Source of the DNA: Phytopythium helicoides
Lineage: Eukaryota; Oomycota; Peronosporomycetes; Pythiales; Pythiaceae
NCBI GenBank assembly: GCA_024867545.1
Contig: JANFNE010000039.1
Location: 1 to 64,000, forward strand
Length of the DNA: 64,000 nucleotides
Reading direction: 5' to 3'
The notes below the pieces were generated by a model. The model made no database searches. It was given only the letters and a program-made list of their open reading frames with translations, and was not told the DNA's origin. The stretch's first letter is position 1; each line of letters opens with the position of its first letter. Made by a program: the position numbers and the translations under genes. This document shows positions 1 through 10,214 of the stretch, piece after piece.

Positions 1-248
1 TGCTCTGTCGCGTGCACACAGTGACCGAGGACGACGGACACTTATTGCTCCGGTGCTCGTTGCTCGCAGGATGGGCGCTCGAGAGTTACTGGGACGGACG
101 CAACTTCATTCCGCGCGACGATCACAGTGAGCCATATCTGACGTTTTTGGGTAGCAAGGTGTTCGGCTACGTCGTTCCTGCGGGTTCTAGTCATGGCGTG
201 TCACGCAAGGATAGTAGTAGTGAATCTGGCGGTAAGAGTGAGCTCTAA
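1..248 (+). CDS. C-terminal fragment of an unrecognised gene (partial)
   Basis: The frame beginning at base 3 is open from the left edge of the window to a TAA at 246-248, about 81 codons. The end is rich in serine, glycine and lysine, as at a disordered C-terminus. No family is recognised. It may be the last exon of a gene starting outside the window, or a chance open frame. Confidence 0.3.
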   Translation, partial: LCRVHTVTEDDGHLLLRCSLLAGWALESYWDGRNFIPRDDHSEPYLTFLGSKVFGYVVPAGSSHGVSRKDSSSESGGKSEL

Positions 249-862
249 ACTACAATCACGCCGTCGTATGGCAGCTGAGATGGAAGCGGCAGACAGAGCT
301 GACCGATGTCCTTTCATTCGGGAGATTTCTGCATAAATGATGTAGTCGTATGCGCCTTCGAAGTGTCCAGAGTGCGCTAGACCAGCCTCTAATGGTCTGT
401 AATGGTGACCTGACACATTTTTGATGCCTATCCACCTGTGTTGAACCTATCGTCTAGCTCTGGGCTTCTCTCCATGCCATCGACGTGACTGGCGCCATGT
501 TCCATGCTCGGCATGCCCACAGATGAAGCAGCCGTTCGAATGGAAGGAGCACCGCTTATCCACTCGCCTGCATCGCTTCGACACATACACATCGAGCTCG
601 ATGAACGGATGAGGAGCTGCGATTGTGGTCGGATCGCACGGGCTCAGACGAGAGCTGAAGCTCGCCTAGACTTCGACCACTCGCGACAAATGCGCCCTTC
701 ACGTTCCAAACTGTCGGACGAACTGAACCTGTCCACTGCCCATGAGCATCTCTACTGGGGGTGGGTATGTTCTTTCGGCTCCCATACGCATCATAGCTCA
801 TCGACTTGATCGGCACGCAGCACGAACACTCGCGAATTCTCCAACTGAGGATCACGACGGCC
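249..862. other. Intergenic, no supported gene
   Basis: Several short frames exist here, but none has a convincing start, domain or splice pattern. The stretch next to 863 should hold the promoter of the aquaporin gene. No clear oomycete Inr was seen. Confidence 0.5.
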
Positions 863-1960
863 ATGATGCCAAGTCGCTGCTGCTCGCTGCTGGTCGAGTG
901 TGCCGCAGAATTCGTCGGAACCTTCTTACTTGTGTTTCTCGGATGCGGGTCCACTGCCGCAAGCATATTCACCGCGAATGCCAAGGCTTACTCCAGCGAC
1001 ATTTGGGTTTACGAGAACGCACCGGTTGCGGCTGGATGGGGAATAGCGCTCGGGGTTGCCACTATTGTTGCAACTCCCGTCTCTGGTGGACACCTCAATC
1101 CTGCCGTCACGCTCTCTTTCGCGCTGTCATGCCACTCGACTTTCCCGAAGCGAAAGCTGCTGCCGTACACGTTTGCGCAGTTCGCAGGAGCTATGACGGC
1201 CGGACTCGCCATTCTTGAAGCATACGGAAGCGCCATTCACAAGTTTGAATACGTCAACTTCATTCAACGAGGCGGAGCAGACACGAACTCGACGCTGACC
1301 GCCATGGTGTTCTGCAGTCACTTCCCCAACCCGATTGCCGTCCAACAAAAAGCGATAGAAGCCAACGCTATCTCGCCCGCAGGTGCATTTCTCCTCGAAG
1401 CTGTCAGCACGCTCCTCTTCGTTTTGCTTGTGCGGGTCACCACCGATGAGACGCAACCAACACCAAACTCCCCAATCCAAGTCGCCCTCACTCTTGGCTG
1501 CTGCCTCGCCAGCATCATGGCCGCGTTCGGTCCCATCATACAGATCAGCGCGAACCCCGCACGAGATCTGGGACCTCGAGTCGTAGCCAGCATTGCCGGC
1601 TGGTCCACTGCACTTCCTGCACCTCACAACGGCATGTGGGCGTACCTCGCCGGTCCCATCGTCGGCGGACTCACGGCCACACTCGTGCATGACTTCGGAC
1701 TCCACCCCGCACGCACATCCGAAAAGGAAAAGCCACGTCAAGATCCACATGCTGGAATACCCGACATGGATCGCTCTGTCCTAATCGGAAATGACAAAAG
1801 CATCTCCTTCGGACCCGGAGGACTCATGATCGATCCAGGCAAGGGATTACACCACAGCGACTTCCGCGACAGTCCGACGCCACACGCCAGCAGCTACCGA
1901 TTGTCGTCGCCCGTCGCCGTGAACCAGATGTATCTTCGCCAGCATTTTGATCTTGCATGA
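863..1960 (+). CDS. Aquaporin / aquaglyceroporin (MIP family), full length
   Basis: A single-exon 365-residue channel of the plasma or an internal membrane. Both half-helix signatures are present: GGHLNPAVT near residue 75 and NPARDLGPR near residue 235. The Asp after the second NPAR is typical of glycerol-permeable members, so water plus small polyols is the likely cargo (inference). Six hydrophobic segments are visible, starting with VECAAEFVGTFLLVFLGCG. A long loop between segments 3 and 4 and a polar tail of about 85 residues are longer than in bacterial GlpF. The ATG at 863 was chosen because it is the first ATG before transmembrane segment 1. Its 3' two thirds lie in the inverted repeat shared with 7320-8384. 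Confidence 0.93.
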   Translation: MMPSRCCSLLVECAAEFVGTFLLVFLGCGSTAASIFTANAKAYSSDIWVYENAPVAAGWGIALGVATIVATPVSGGHLNPAVTLSFALSCHSTFPKRKLLPYTFAQFAGAMTAGLAILEAYGSAIHKFEYVNFIQRGGADTNSTLTAMVFCSHFPNPIAVQQKAIEANAISPAGAFLLEAVSTLLFVLLVRVTTDETQPTPNSPIQVALTLGCCLASIMAAFGPIIQISANPARDLGPRVVASIAGWSTALPAPHNGMWAYLAGPIVGGLTATLVHDFGLHPARTSEKEKPRQDPHAGIPDMDRSVLIGNDKSISFGPGGLMIDPGKGLHHSDFRDSPTPHASSYRLSSPVAVNQMYLRQHFDLA

Positions 1961-2180
1961 AGTTTTGGAGTAGAGTGGAGTGGAGTGACATCTCTGTCGA
2001 ATTGCATTGCGCCGTGACCACCACGTTGAAAGCGGCTGTACACAATACAAACTTGGGTGCGTGAGTCGAGTACTCCGCAGTGTTCACAGTGCGCGGGCCA
2101 CCGAGTCTTGACAGACACTTGCACGCACGCACGCACGCACGCTCGCATACGTGCATGCACGCACTGATACGATATATATC
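1961..2180. other. Convergent 3' region with CGCA-type simple repeat
   Basis: This is the 3' intergenic space between the convergent aquaporin and coiled-coil genes. It contains a short tandem repeat of CACG/ACGC units around 2120-2160. The mirror copy at 7140-7165 has a shorter run (GTGC units), so the tract differs in length between the arms. Confidence 0.6.
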
Positions 2181-3214
2181 TCACTGGATCCCCGACAGTC
2201 GCTGCTCGATAGCTCGCACGTCGTCCAGCAGCTTCCTCTGAAGGCGGAGGCTCTCTTGCGCAGACCGGAGCATCTGGTCGAGCTGGACACGAGACACCAC
2301 CACAGTCTCGCTTGGTGCTCGAGATCCCACAGACCCGTAACTCTCCGAAGTGGACAGATCTCCGTCCACGACCGAGTTGTCCGTCTCGCCGTCGCCAGTG
2401 ATGGTGAGCTCTGCTCCGTCCTCGGACAGCATCGGCACGCCGGCTTCGTCCATCATCGTCTGCAGCTGGTGGTGTGTGGTGCTGTTGTGGTGTGTTTGGC
2501 ATTGCTGTTGATGCTGCTGGATCTCTTCCTCGCCCGCTAGCAGACCGTAGTCCTGTGGAACGCGTGGAGGCGCCATCCGCTGCCTCAGCTCGTCCAGCTC
2601 CTCGATGAGCGCGCGGATCTCTTGCTGGTGCTCCTGGTCGTTCTCTCCAGCTAGACCGCTCACGTCTCCCGCCTCCACTCTACATGCACCGCAGCAACAA
2701 CAACAGCAGCAGCAGCTCCATCAGTCAATCCCACCACCACCACCACTCCAACGACGCCACCACGCTCTGCACACCCACACCTGGTCGGCCGCTTCCCCTC
2801 CCCCGCCGACGAACAGCGCGCGAACTCGCACCGGCGGTTGCGCACGAGCTTCATGAAGGCCGCGTAGGACAGTCGCGGCTCCCCCACGCCACCGACACCA
2901 CCACCACCACCACCGCCGCTGCAGTACAAGTCGGCGTAGCCCTCGGCCAGCAGCTGCTCCGTCGCCCCGCGGTCCGGCAGCCGCCCCCACTCGCGCGCGC
3001 GCGCCACGTACTTGGCCAGCAGCACGCGCTGCAGCCGCTTGGACACGCGCGGCCGCCGCTGCCGCCGACCCAGCGCCGCGGGCGGCAAGGCGACGCTCGT
3101 GAGCCGGGCGGTGGATGCCTCGACGGCCTCGTGGGCGGCGGTGGCGGCGCTGGGGGCGTCGCTGGCGTCAGGAGCTGCGGCCGCCGCCTCCAGGTCGACG
3201 TCGAGCATGTCCAT
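2181..3214 (-). CDS. Two-exon hypothetical coiled-coil protein, copy 1
   Basis: Exon 1 is 3214-2781 and exon 2 is 2679-2181. The 101-bp intron starts GTGTGG and ends TGTAG, and phase is restored to give 310 residues. The N-terminal part is Ala-rich, followed by a basic helical region (RRQRRPRVSKRLQRVLLAKY), a Gly run of variable length, and SYAAFMKLVRNRRCEFARC. Exon 2 carries heptad-like helices (IRALIEELDELRQRM; MLRSAQESLRLQRKLLDDV) separated by a Gln/His-rich linker and an acidic segment. No known domain is recognised. The same gene structure in the copy at 6070-7135 supports the splice sites. Function is unknown. Confidence 0.72.
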
Positions 3215-3425
3215 GGTGGGCGTGGTGGCTTGCGGTGGTGTGTTGCGGTGGTAAAAGGCGTGGAATTCGGTAAAAGAAGGCTTTGCTCGCTATTCGAACC
3301 TACAGCTGCAGAGCACGGGTGGCGGCTTCAACATGGACGAACCGCACACGTCGCAGAAATGAGTGGGTTGGCGACAGAGCTGCCACATGCATATCCTCGT
3401 GCTGCTGCTTGCTGCTGTTATCGAA

Positions 3426-4640
3426 CTACGTGTAATGGGCCTCGACAACTACCGAACCGCTTGCGTCAAAAGCTACCTGGATCGATTTTACCTTCGCACC
3501 GAAAGTCAACTGGAACGATTTCTCGTTGCCCTCACCCATGAGCATCTTGATCTCCGCCGTGATCGTATCGGTTGACTTGTCCTGTCGATTCGCCATTGTG
3601 TGCTGAGCTGAAAGACTATCCTTTGAGGTTGTGGATATGAAGGCATCCACTTTTCCCCGCTCCTGCGTAGGCGGAGCTGGATTTGAGACCACTCTTGGTT
3701 TCTTCGTCTTGTTGGTGCTGGGGTCCTGCTCTCTGTCGCGCTTCGTCGAAGACACCACCGCTGGTGTTGGGCATTCTGCAACTTCGTCTTCGATCTGTGC
3801 TCGACGCACTGTCTCCTCGGAGTCCTCTGAATTCGGGCCACCACAAGTGCCAATGTTGCACTCTTGATTGTCGCTGCCGCCAAAATCCTCGACAGCTTCA
3901 ACCTCCAATCGCCCGACGTATTCGTCATCTCCTGACAGCAAGGTAGCTTGATCGCACGTTTCTTGATTTGTGCTGTGCTTCGGATCCAACTCATCGGCGT
4001 CTTCTTCAATCTGACCAACTTGCGCGGCTACCTCTCCTTGACTTGAATCGACACCTTCAGTTTCGAATCGCCCGACGTCTCCATCATCTTCTGACGCTAA
4101 TGTGGCTTGATCGCAAGGCGCTTGACTTGTGCGAAATTTAGGGTCCAAATCACCAACTTCCTCTAGAATCTGACCAACTTGCGTGGCTTCCTCTCCTTGA
4201 GTTGAATCACAATCGACATCCGAGCTCCTCGAGCTCGTGTTATCGAGCACCGTTGTTTCCGCAAGAATTACACCACCACTAGTGTCATCGCTGGCATTGC
4301 CCTTAGCCTGGCGCATTACACGTGGCAGTTGCGGAGCCTCCAAGTCATCGGCACTCGATATTGGACTTGGCTGCACTTGTGCGTCAGCCTGTACGGGCGA
4401 GGCTGGCACCACTTCATCCTTCTTATGCCGACTCCCGTGCTCATCGTTTTCACTCTCTTCCTGTCTCGGATCGGTGGTCGCGTCGGTAGGAGGCAGCAAG
4501 CGCATCAGCCTGAAGTACTGGCGCTGGAAGAGCACTCCCTTCGGCAGGTGCTTCTCCTCCACGTGGCGCCTGAACGACGCCAGCAGCAACTTCTCGGCGC
4601 ATCCTCGAACCATGCACTCGACCCTGTCGGGGGCCAGCAT
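3426..4640 (-). CDS. CX4CX11HX4H zinc-finger protein 1
   Basis: A 404-residue protein. The N-terminus carries a single C2H2-type finger (CMVRGC...FRRHVEEKH, spacing CX4CX11HX4H), which suggests nucleic-acid or protein binding. The middle is acidic and low complexity. It includes two tandem repeats of about 52 residues (each with QVGQI, LDPK, CDQATL and VGR), then a short basic TKKPR patch. The last 50 residues resemble the C-terminal module of the genes at 5337 and 8407. ATG 4640 was chosen because all relatives start a few residues before the finger; an upstream in-frame extension has no ATG. It lies head-to-head with its relative at 5337. Confidence 0.7.
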   Translation of the reverse strand: MLAPDRVECMVRGCAEKLLLASFRRHVEEKHLPKGVLFQRQYFRLMRLLPPTDATTDPRQEESENDEHGSRHKKDEVVPASPVQADAQVQPSPISSADDLEAPQLPRVMRQAKGNASDDTSGGVILAETTVLDNTSSRSSDVDCDSTQGEEATQVGQILEEVGDLDPKFRTSQAPCDQATLASEDDGDVGRFETEGVDSSQGEVAAQVGQIEEDADELDPKHSTNQETCDQATLLSGDDEYVGRLEVEAVEDFGGSDNQECNIGTCGGPNSEDSEETVRRAQIEDEVAECPTPAVVSSTKRDREQDPSTNKTKKPRVVSNPAPPTQERGKVDAFISTTSKDSLSAQHTMANRQDKSTDTITAEIKMLMGEGNEKSFQLTFGAKVKSIQVAFDASGSVVVEAHYT

Positions 4641-5336
4641 CTCCTCCTCCGCCGTGAACTTGCAAACTGCCGCTGGTGCCTGGGGCAATCGTTCTGGCGA
4701 CAACTGATGCACCTGGCGCTACAATCTTCAAATGAAAAAGTCGGTCCTAAGTCCGTGGATTTTTCACACGACGAAGGAGCTGAGATGACCTACCAGCGCG
4801 ATGCCAATGCTGCTTGTTTGGCGCTAGCAGATATCCCAAGCTCCATGTGGGTATGGCAAGCTTCATCATGGTGCTTTGCCAAGCTCACTCCACCAACTGC
4901 AGTCGTAGTGATCCCTTCCATGACCAGACAGACCATAGATGCATTGATCCGGTTCGGGTCGTCCTGGACTGTTAAATTTTATTATCCAATCAATGACCTA
5001 CGAAATCCATTTGATGACCAATCACCATCCCATTCTTCTATGATTGGCTAACAAACTCGAGTGGAGGCTTTCATTGGCTTTATACATGTTCGCATCGCGA
5101 TGTGGCATCGAACAACCCAAACTGCAACAACAACAGCAAGCGCCAACTGCAGCACCTCGATCCGCGTGATTGGAGTCTTCAGCTGGCTTTGTGGCTGTTT
5201 CTGGTGGTGTGAGGCTCGATTCGGAGTTTCCGGCAGCGTCAACGCGTCTGAAGCCAGCGCTGCGTCGTCCTGTTACGAACGGACGGTTCAAGTGCAGTCG
5301 AGCGGCGGGATTTCGTTTTCTGGGCTTGAAGCGCAC

Positions 5337-5936
5337 ATGACTCCGCCCGACCGCGTGCTGTGCACGTTTCGCGGCTGCAACATGCGGCCGCTGCGCTCTG
5401 CGTTCGAGCGGCACTTCAGGCGATACCACGTTGGGAAGGGAGATGCGTTCGCGACGCAGCACTTGGAGTTCGCGCGGTCGCTGCAGTCGAAAGACGCGCT
5501 TGCCCATTTCGAACGCAGCGAGACTGAAGTTGCAGATCCAGTGCGCAGTGAAGAAGACGCGGGGGACGAGCCAGGGCTGGGCTGCTTGGGTGGAGATGTC
5601 GAGGTCTCATCTGTGATGATTGTGGACAACCAGGACGACAGTCAAGTTGCAGAGGAAGTCTACGAGGATGAATATTCAACCGGCAGCAACGCAGCTGAAA
5701 GTTCAAGCACGATGGAGTCAATCTACGTGATCACGACCACCAAGCTGACGCAGAACGCGATCAACGAGGAGATCTACGCCAAGTTCCGGTCGCTGCCAAG
5801 TGGCGGCTACGACCTGTCGGAGTCCAAATTGACCATCAACGAGGCCGGAGCACTCACTCTACGCGCCGTGAGAGCAAGCGGGCAAGTGGAGCTCCACCAG
5901 GTCATCGCGAAGGAAAGCAGCTCGATGGCCGCTTGA
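5337..5936 (+). CDS. CX4CX11HX4H zinc-finger protein 2
   Basis: A protein of 199 residues from ATG 5337. An alternative ATG at 5100 would add 79 residues with no matching part in the relatives. The finger (CTFRGC...FERHFRRYH) is at residues 8-30. After an acidic linker, the C-terminal module reads NEEIYAKFRSLPSGGYDL then LTINEAGALTLRAVRASG, very close to the protein encoded at 8407-9658. It is divergent from 3426-4640 and ends one base before the right palindrome arm. Likely nuclear, function unknown. Confidence 0.7.
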   Translation: MTPPDRVLCTFRGCNMRPLRSAFERHFRRYHVGKGDAFATQHLEFARSLQSKDALAHFERSETEVADPVRSEEDAGDEPGLGCLGGDVEVSSVMIVDNQDDSQVAEEVYEDEYSTGSNAAESSSTMESIYVITTTKLTQNAINEEIYAKFRSLPSGGYDLSESKLTINEAGALTLRAVRASGQVELHQVIAKESSSMAA

Positions 5937-8210
5937 TCTGCGACGTGTGCGGTTCGTCCATGTTGAAGCCGCCACCAGTGCTCTGCAGCTGTAGGTTCGA
6001 ATAGCGAGCAAAGCCTTCTTTTACGGAATTCCACGCCTTTTACCACCACCGCAAGCCACCACGCCCTCCATGGACATGCTCGACGTCGACCTGGAGGCGG
6101 CGGCCGCAGCTCCCGACGCCCGCGACGCCCCCCGCGCCGCCACCGCCGCCCGCGAGGCCGTCGAGGCATCCACCGCCCGGCTCACGAGCGTCGCCTTGCC
6201 GCCCGCGGCGCTGGGTCGGCGGCAGCGGCGGCCGCGCGTGTCCAAGCGGCTGCAGCGCGTGCTGCTGGCCAAGTACGTGGCGCGCGTGCGCGAGTGGGGG
6301 AGGCTGCCGGACCGCGGTGCGACGGAGCAGCTGCTGGCCGAGGGCTACGCCGACTTGTACTGCAGCGGCGGTGGTGGCGGTGGCGGTGGCGGTGGCGTGG
6401 GCGAGCCGCGACTGTCCTACGCGGCCTTCATGAAGCTCGTGCGCAACCGCCGGTGCGAGTTCGCGCGCTGTTCGTCGGCGGGGGAGGGCAAGAGGTCGAC
6501 CAGGTGTGGGTGTGCAGAGCGTGGTGTCGGCGTTGGAGTGGTGGTGGTAGGATTCACTGATGGAGCTGCTGCTGCTGCTGTTGATGTATGGTGCATGTAG
6601 AGTGGAGGCGGTAGACGTGAGCGGTCCAGCTGGAGAGAACGACCAGGAGCACCAGCAAGAGATCCGCGCGCTCATCGAGGAGCTGGACGAGCTGAGGCAG
6701 CGGATGGCACCTCCACGCGTTCCACAGGACTACGGTCTGCTAGCGAGCGAGGAAGAGATCCAGCAACAGCAGCAGCTTCAGCAGCACCAGCACCAGCAGC
6801 AACAACAACAGCAATGCCAACCGCACCACCACAGCACCACGCACCACCAGCTGCAGACGATGATGGATGAAGCCGGCGTGCCGATGCTGTCCGAGGACGG
6901 AGCAGAGCTCGCCATCACTGGCGACGGTGAGACGGACAACTCGGTCGTGGACGGAGATCTGTCCACGTCGGAGAGTTACGGGTCTGTGGGATCTCGAGCA
7001 CCAAGCGAGACTGTGGTGGTGTCTCGTGTCCAACTCGACCAGATGCTCCGGTCTGCACAAGAGAGCCTCCGCCTTCAGAAGAAGCTGCTGGACGACGTGC
7101 GAGCTATCGAGCAGCGACTGTCGGGGATCCAGTGAGATATCGTATCAGTGCGTGCGTGCGTGCGTGCAAGTGTCTGTCAAGACTCGGTCAATGCACTGTG
7201 AACACTGCGAAGTACTCGACTCACGCACCCAAGTTTGTATTGTGTACAGCCGCTTTCAACTTGGTGGTCACGGCGCAATGCAATTCGACAGCGGCGCCAC
7301 TCCATTCCACTCCAAAACTTCATGCAAGATCAAAATGCTGGCGAAGATACATCTGGTTCACGGCGACGGGCGACGACAATCGGTAGCTGCTGGCGTGTGG
7401 CGTCGGACTGTCGCGGAAGTCGCTGTGGTGCAGTCCCTTGCCTGGATCGATCATGAGTCCACCGGGTCCGAAGGAGATGCTTTTGTCGTTTCCGATCAGG
7501 ACGGAGCGGTCCATGTCGGGTATCCCAGCATGTGGATCTCGATGCGGCTTCTCCTTCTCGGATGTGCGTGCGGGGTGGAGTCCGAAGTCATGCACGAGTG
7601 TGGCCGTGAGTCCGCCGACGATGGGACCGGCGAGGTACGCCCACATGCCGTTGTGAGGTGCAGGAAGTGCAGTGGACCATCCGGCAATGCTGGCAACGAC
7701 TCGAGGTCCAAGATCTCGTGCGGGGTTCGTGCTGATCTGTATGATGGGACCGAACGCGGCCATGATGCTCGCGAGGCAGCAGGCAAGAGTGAGGGCGACT
7801 TGGATTGGGGAGTTTGGTGTTGGCTGCGTTTCATCGGTGGTGACGCGCACTAGCAGAACGAAGAGGAGCGTGCTGATAGCTTCGAGGAGAAATGCACCTG
7901 CGGGCGAGATAGCATTGGCTTCTATCGCTTTTTGTTGGACGGCAATCGGGTTGGGGAAGTGACTGCAGAACACCATGGCGGTCAGCGTCGAGTTCGTGTC
8001 TGTTCCGCCTCGTTGTATGAAGTTGACGTGTTCAAACTTGTGAATGGCGCTTCCGTATGCTCCAAGAATGGCGAGTCCGGCCGTCATGGGTCCTGCGAAC
8101 TGCGCAAATGTGTACGGCAGCAGCTTTCGCTTCGGGAAAGTCGAGTGGCATGACAGCGCGAAAGAGAGCGTGACGGCAGGATTGAGGTGTCCACCAGAGA
8201 CGGGAGTTGC
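5937..8210 (-). repeat. Right arm of the aquaporin palindrome
   Basis: Inverted copy of 1070-3357. It contains the second coiled-coil gene and the 3' part of a second aquaporin gene. Homology ends at 8210 inside the aquaporin frame. Beyond that point the sequence is unrelated to the first copy. Confidence 0.85.
6070..7135 (+). CDS. Two-exon hypothetical coiled-coil protein, copy 2
   Basis: Exon 1 is 6070-6503 and exon 2 is 6601-7135. The 97-bp intron has GTGTGG donor and TGTAG acceptor, and phase is exact, giving 322 residues. It is nearly identical to the product of 2181-3214. The differences are concentrated in length-variable runs: a Gly tract in exon 1 and a longer Gln/His tract in exon 2 (about 12 extra residues). 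Conservation of frame and splice sites while homopeptides vary suggests both copies remain functional. No known domain is seen. Confidence 0.72.
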
Positions 8211-8384
8211 CGGTAGTTTGATCAGCAGAAATGATTCACTTGTAGTCGAAAAATACTCGAGCAATATCGTGTTGCAGGCAAAATCTGAAAAAAAGTGAGA
8301 GCTACTTAAAAGCGCGTGGTGATTGGTATACGCGTGGGCACGGGCGTCTGCAGAGCGCAAACAGCAGAATAAAGGTGCACGCAT
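7320..8384 (-). pseudogene. Truncated aquaporin, second copy
   Basis: From 8210 down to the stop at 7320 this matches the aquaporin at 863-1960 almost residue for residue, including both NPA motifs (the second now STNPARDLG) and the same C-terminus. The first two transmembrane segments are missing. They are replaced by about 55 unrelated codons starting at ATG 8384, from sequence that overlaps the 3' flank of the next gene. A MIP fold needs segments 1 and 2, so a working channel is unlikely. A regulatory or hybrid role cannot be excluded. Confidence 0.75.
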
Positions 8385-8406
8385 CACCACGCACCACCAA
8401 CCTAAA

Positions 8407-9658
8407 TCACTTCTCGACGGCTTGGTGCACCTCAACCTCACCGTTCGCACGCACCGCTCGCAGGGTGGAAGCCCCCTTCTCGTCGATCGTCAACGAGGAT
8501 GCCGCGAGGTTGTACTTGCCACTGGGAAGTGATTGGTACTTCACGTAGATTTCTTCGTTGGCGGCCTGACGCGACGGCTTGGAGATTGTAAGCATATAGC
8601 TGTGCGCTGCAGCTTCCTGAGGAGTAGAAGTTGACATGTCTGATTGAGTTCCTTCGCTTGCTTGCGTTTGAGTGGGTTCTGTCGTGGGCAGGGGCTTGTT
8701 GGGCTTCTGCTTCTTCGACGCTCGTGACTCACGAGGAGGGCGCTCATCTTTCGCCTCATTTCTTGTGGCTGCCTCTTTGGCGGCTTGAGATCTGGTCACT
8801 CTGGTCGTCGCCGGTGCAGGAGAAACCTGCTCTGCAATAGCAGAGCCTGCAGACAATGTGCCTCCCTCATGTACCGCTTTCGAGCTGCTCGGCTTGCTAT
8901 CCTTCGTTTTGCGAACGACCGGCTTGGCACGCTTACTCGTAGTCGCCTGACGCTTCGCTCTACCTTTCGCTCTTGACGCGCGAGCCCCGCGTTTCCCAGC
9001 CGGCAGCTCCGTTTGTGCTACCGCGGGAGCGATCAGTAGGGCACCATCGGTCGATGGCACGGAAGCAGCAGAAGCAAGCGACTGGCTGGGGTCCGGGGCT
9101 ATGACGACTTGGCTTGGTCCTGCAGCAAAAGTTGAGCTCGACGACATCTCGCCCTCTTCTGCAGTCGGAAGCGCGCTGCTTGGACCACTTGATCGTTGGC
9201 GTTCTTCCCCAACGCAACGTCAAGAAACGAGACCCTTCTCGCGGCTCTCCTTGCCTTCATCGTTGCTACCGCTGTCGCTGGCGTAGCTGTCTGCGCACAC
9301 CTTGCATAATAGCCCGACGATTAACCCGGCTGGTTGTAAACGGCACCGGTGGAGCATCCAAGTCTTCAGCGTCCAGCTCGGCGATCCGCGCAGCGCGACG
9401 CATTAAGGCATCAGACGCCTGCAGCGAGGTAGATAGAGCTTCAATCTGGTGCATTTCATCCGCGAGGTCGTCGTTTTCGGCGACAGTGGCGATTCCCGAG
9501 TGAGCTACCGGCACTAGCTCCATGTACTGGAAGTTGGCGTCCTCAAAAGTCTCGGTCACGGACAGGTGGTAGACGTCAAAGTGCCGTCTGAACGCCGACT
9601 CGACAAGCAGCCTGCCGCAACTTTGATAGGTGCAGCGCACTAGACTCGATACTGGCAT
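8407..9658 (-). CDS. CX4CX11HX4H zinc-finger protein 3
   Basis: Two exons, 9658-9301 and 9158-8407, separated by a 142-bp intron (CAAG|GTGTGC donor, CTGCAG acceptor). Phase fits, giving 369 residues. The N-terminus carries the finger CTYQSC...FRRHFDVYH. The middle is basic and low complexity (Lys, Arg, Ala and Ser runs such as KRGARASRAKGRAKRQ), likely nuclear and DNA-associated. The C-terminus carries NEEIYVKYQSLPSGKYNL and TLRAVRANGEVEVHQ, nearly the same as in zinc-finger protein 2. The splice was inferred because neither exon alone has both family modules. Function unknown. Confidence 0.68.
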
Positions 9659-10214
9659 CTGCGGGGTCGAGGCGAAAAAGCAAACTGCGGCGTTGAAAAG
9701 TCAACTGGCACATCCAAGAAAACATCTTGAAGTTGGCACCATTAGTGGAAAAATTGTCAAGACTTCTGGTCAATGTGCTCATGGATCATGGTTTGAAAAG
9801 CTGCAGGTGTGCTTGTGAGGAAGGCGAGGGGGTCATATCGGAAGGACACTCGGGCGATCGTGGTTACTGTTGCCAAGAAGATGAAAAGAGAAAACAAGTC
9901 ATCACATTTTAGCGAGTCTGCGACCACCACTTGTGTTGTAATCCACCCCGCCTGCCTCGCCACCACCAACACCCGCGCTAGACCGCTACATCCGCATCAA
10001 CCACATAGAGAAAGCAATCAATCCATTAATATCATGGTGGATGGAGCAAACACACCCGAAACGAAAATGCAAATGCGAAAAAGAGCATGGCGAGGAGCTC
10101 AGGTGACTTGGCAGCGGCAGTGGGCATGAGCGCTTCAAAGTCGAAAGCACTTTTCCATGATCACCACGCATCGCGCGGCCCGCCTTCAAGGCTCGCCCTC
10201 CTCGCTCCCTCCGC
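9659..10214. other. Intergenic, no supported gene
   Basis: About 555 bp between two minus-strand genes. No domain-bearing frame is visible. It should contain the promoter of the zinc-finger gene and the terminator of the J-domain gene. Confidence 0.5.

Larger units (their letters stand above)
1070..3357 (+). repeat. Left arm of the aquaporin palindrome
   Basis: This stretch is repeated in inverted orientation at 5937-8210. The outer end falls inside the aquaporin gene, just before the first NPA motif, where the two copies stop matching abruptly. The inner end is at TGCGACGTGTGCGG (arm 2 orientation). Arms are about 2.28 kb with small indels: matched coordinates sum to 9294 at the inner end and 9280 at the outer end. 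Confidence 0.85.

Noticed and set aside
2120..2160. CRISPR-like or minisatellite array in the CGCA repeat
   Set aside because: Units are four bases long with no spacers. It is a simple microsatellite.
2684..3541. Long plus-strand open frame (285 codons) antisense to the coiled-coil gene
   Set aside because: It is the complement of GC-rich exon 1 with His/Arg runs. The minus-strand reading has a phase-perfect intron and an intact duplicate, so this is a shadow.
5061..5336. N-terminal extension of zinc-finger protein 2
   Set aside because: The open frame begins without an ATG, and the next ATG (5100) would add sequence not shared by any relative. All family starts lie just before the finger.
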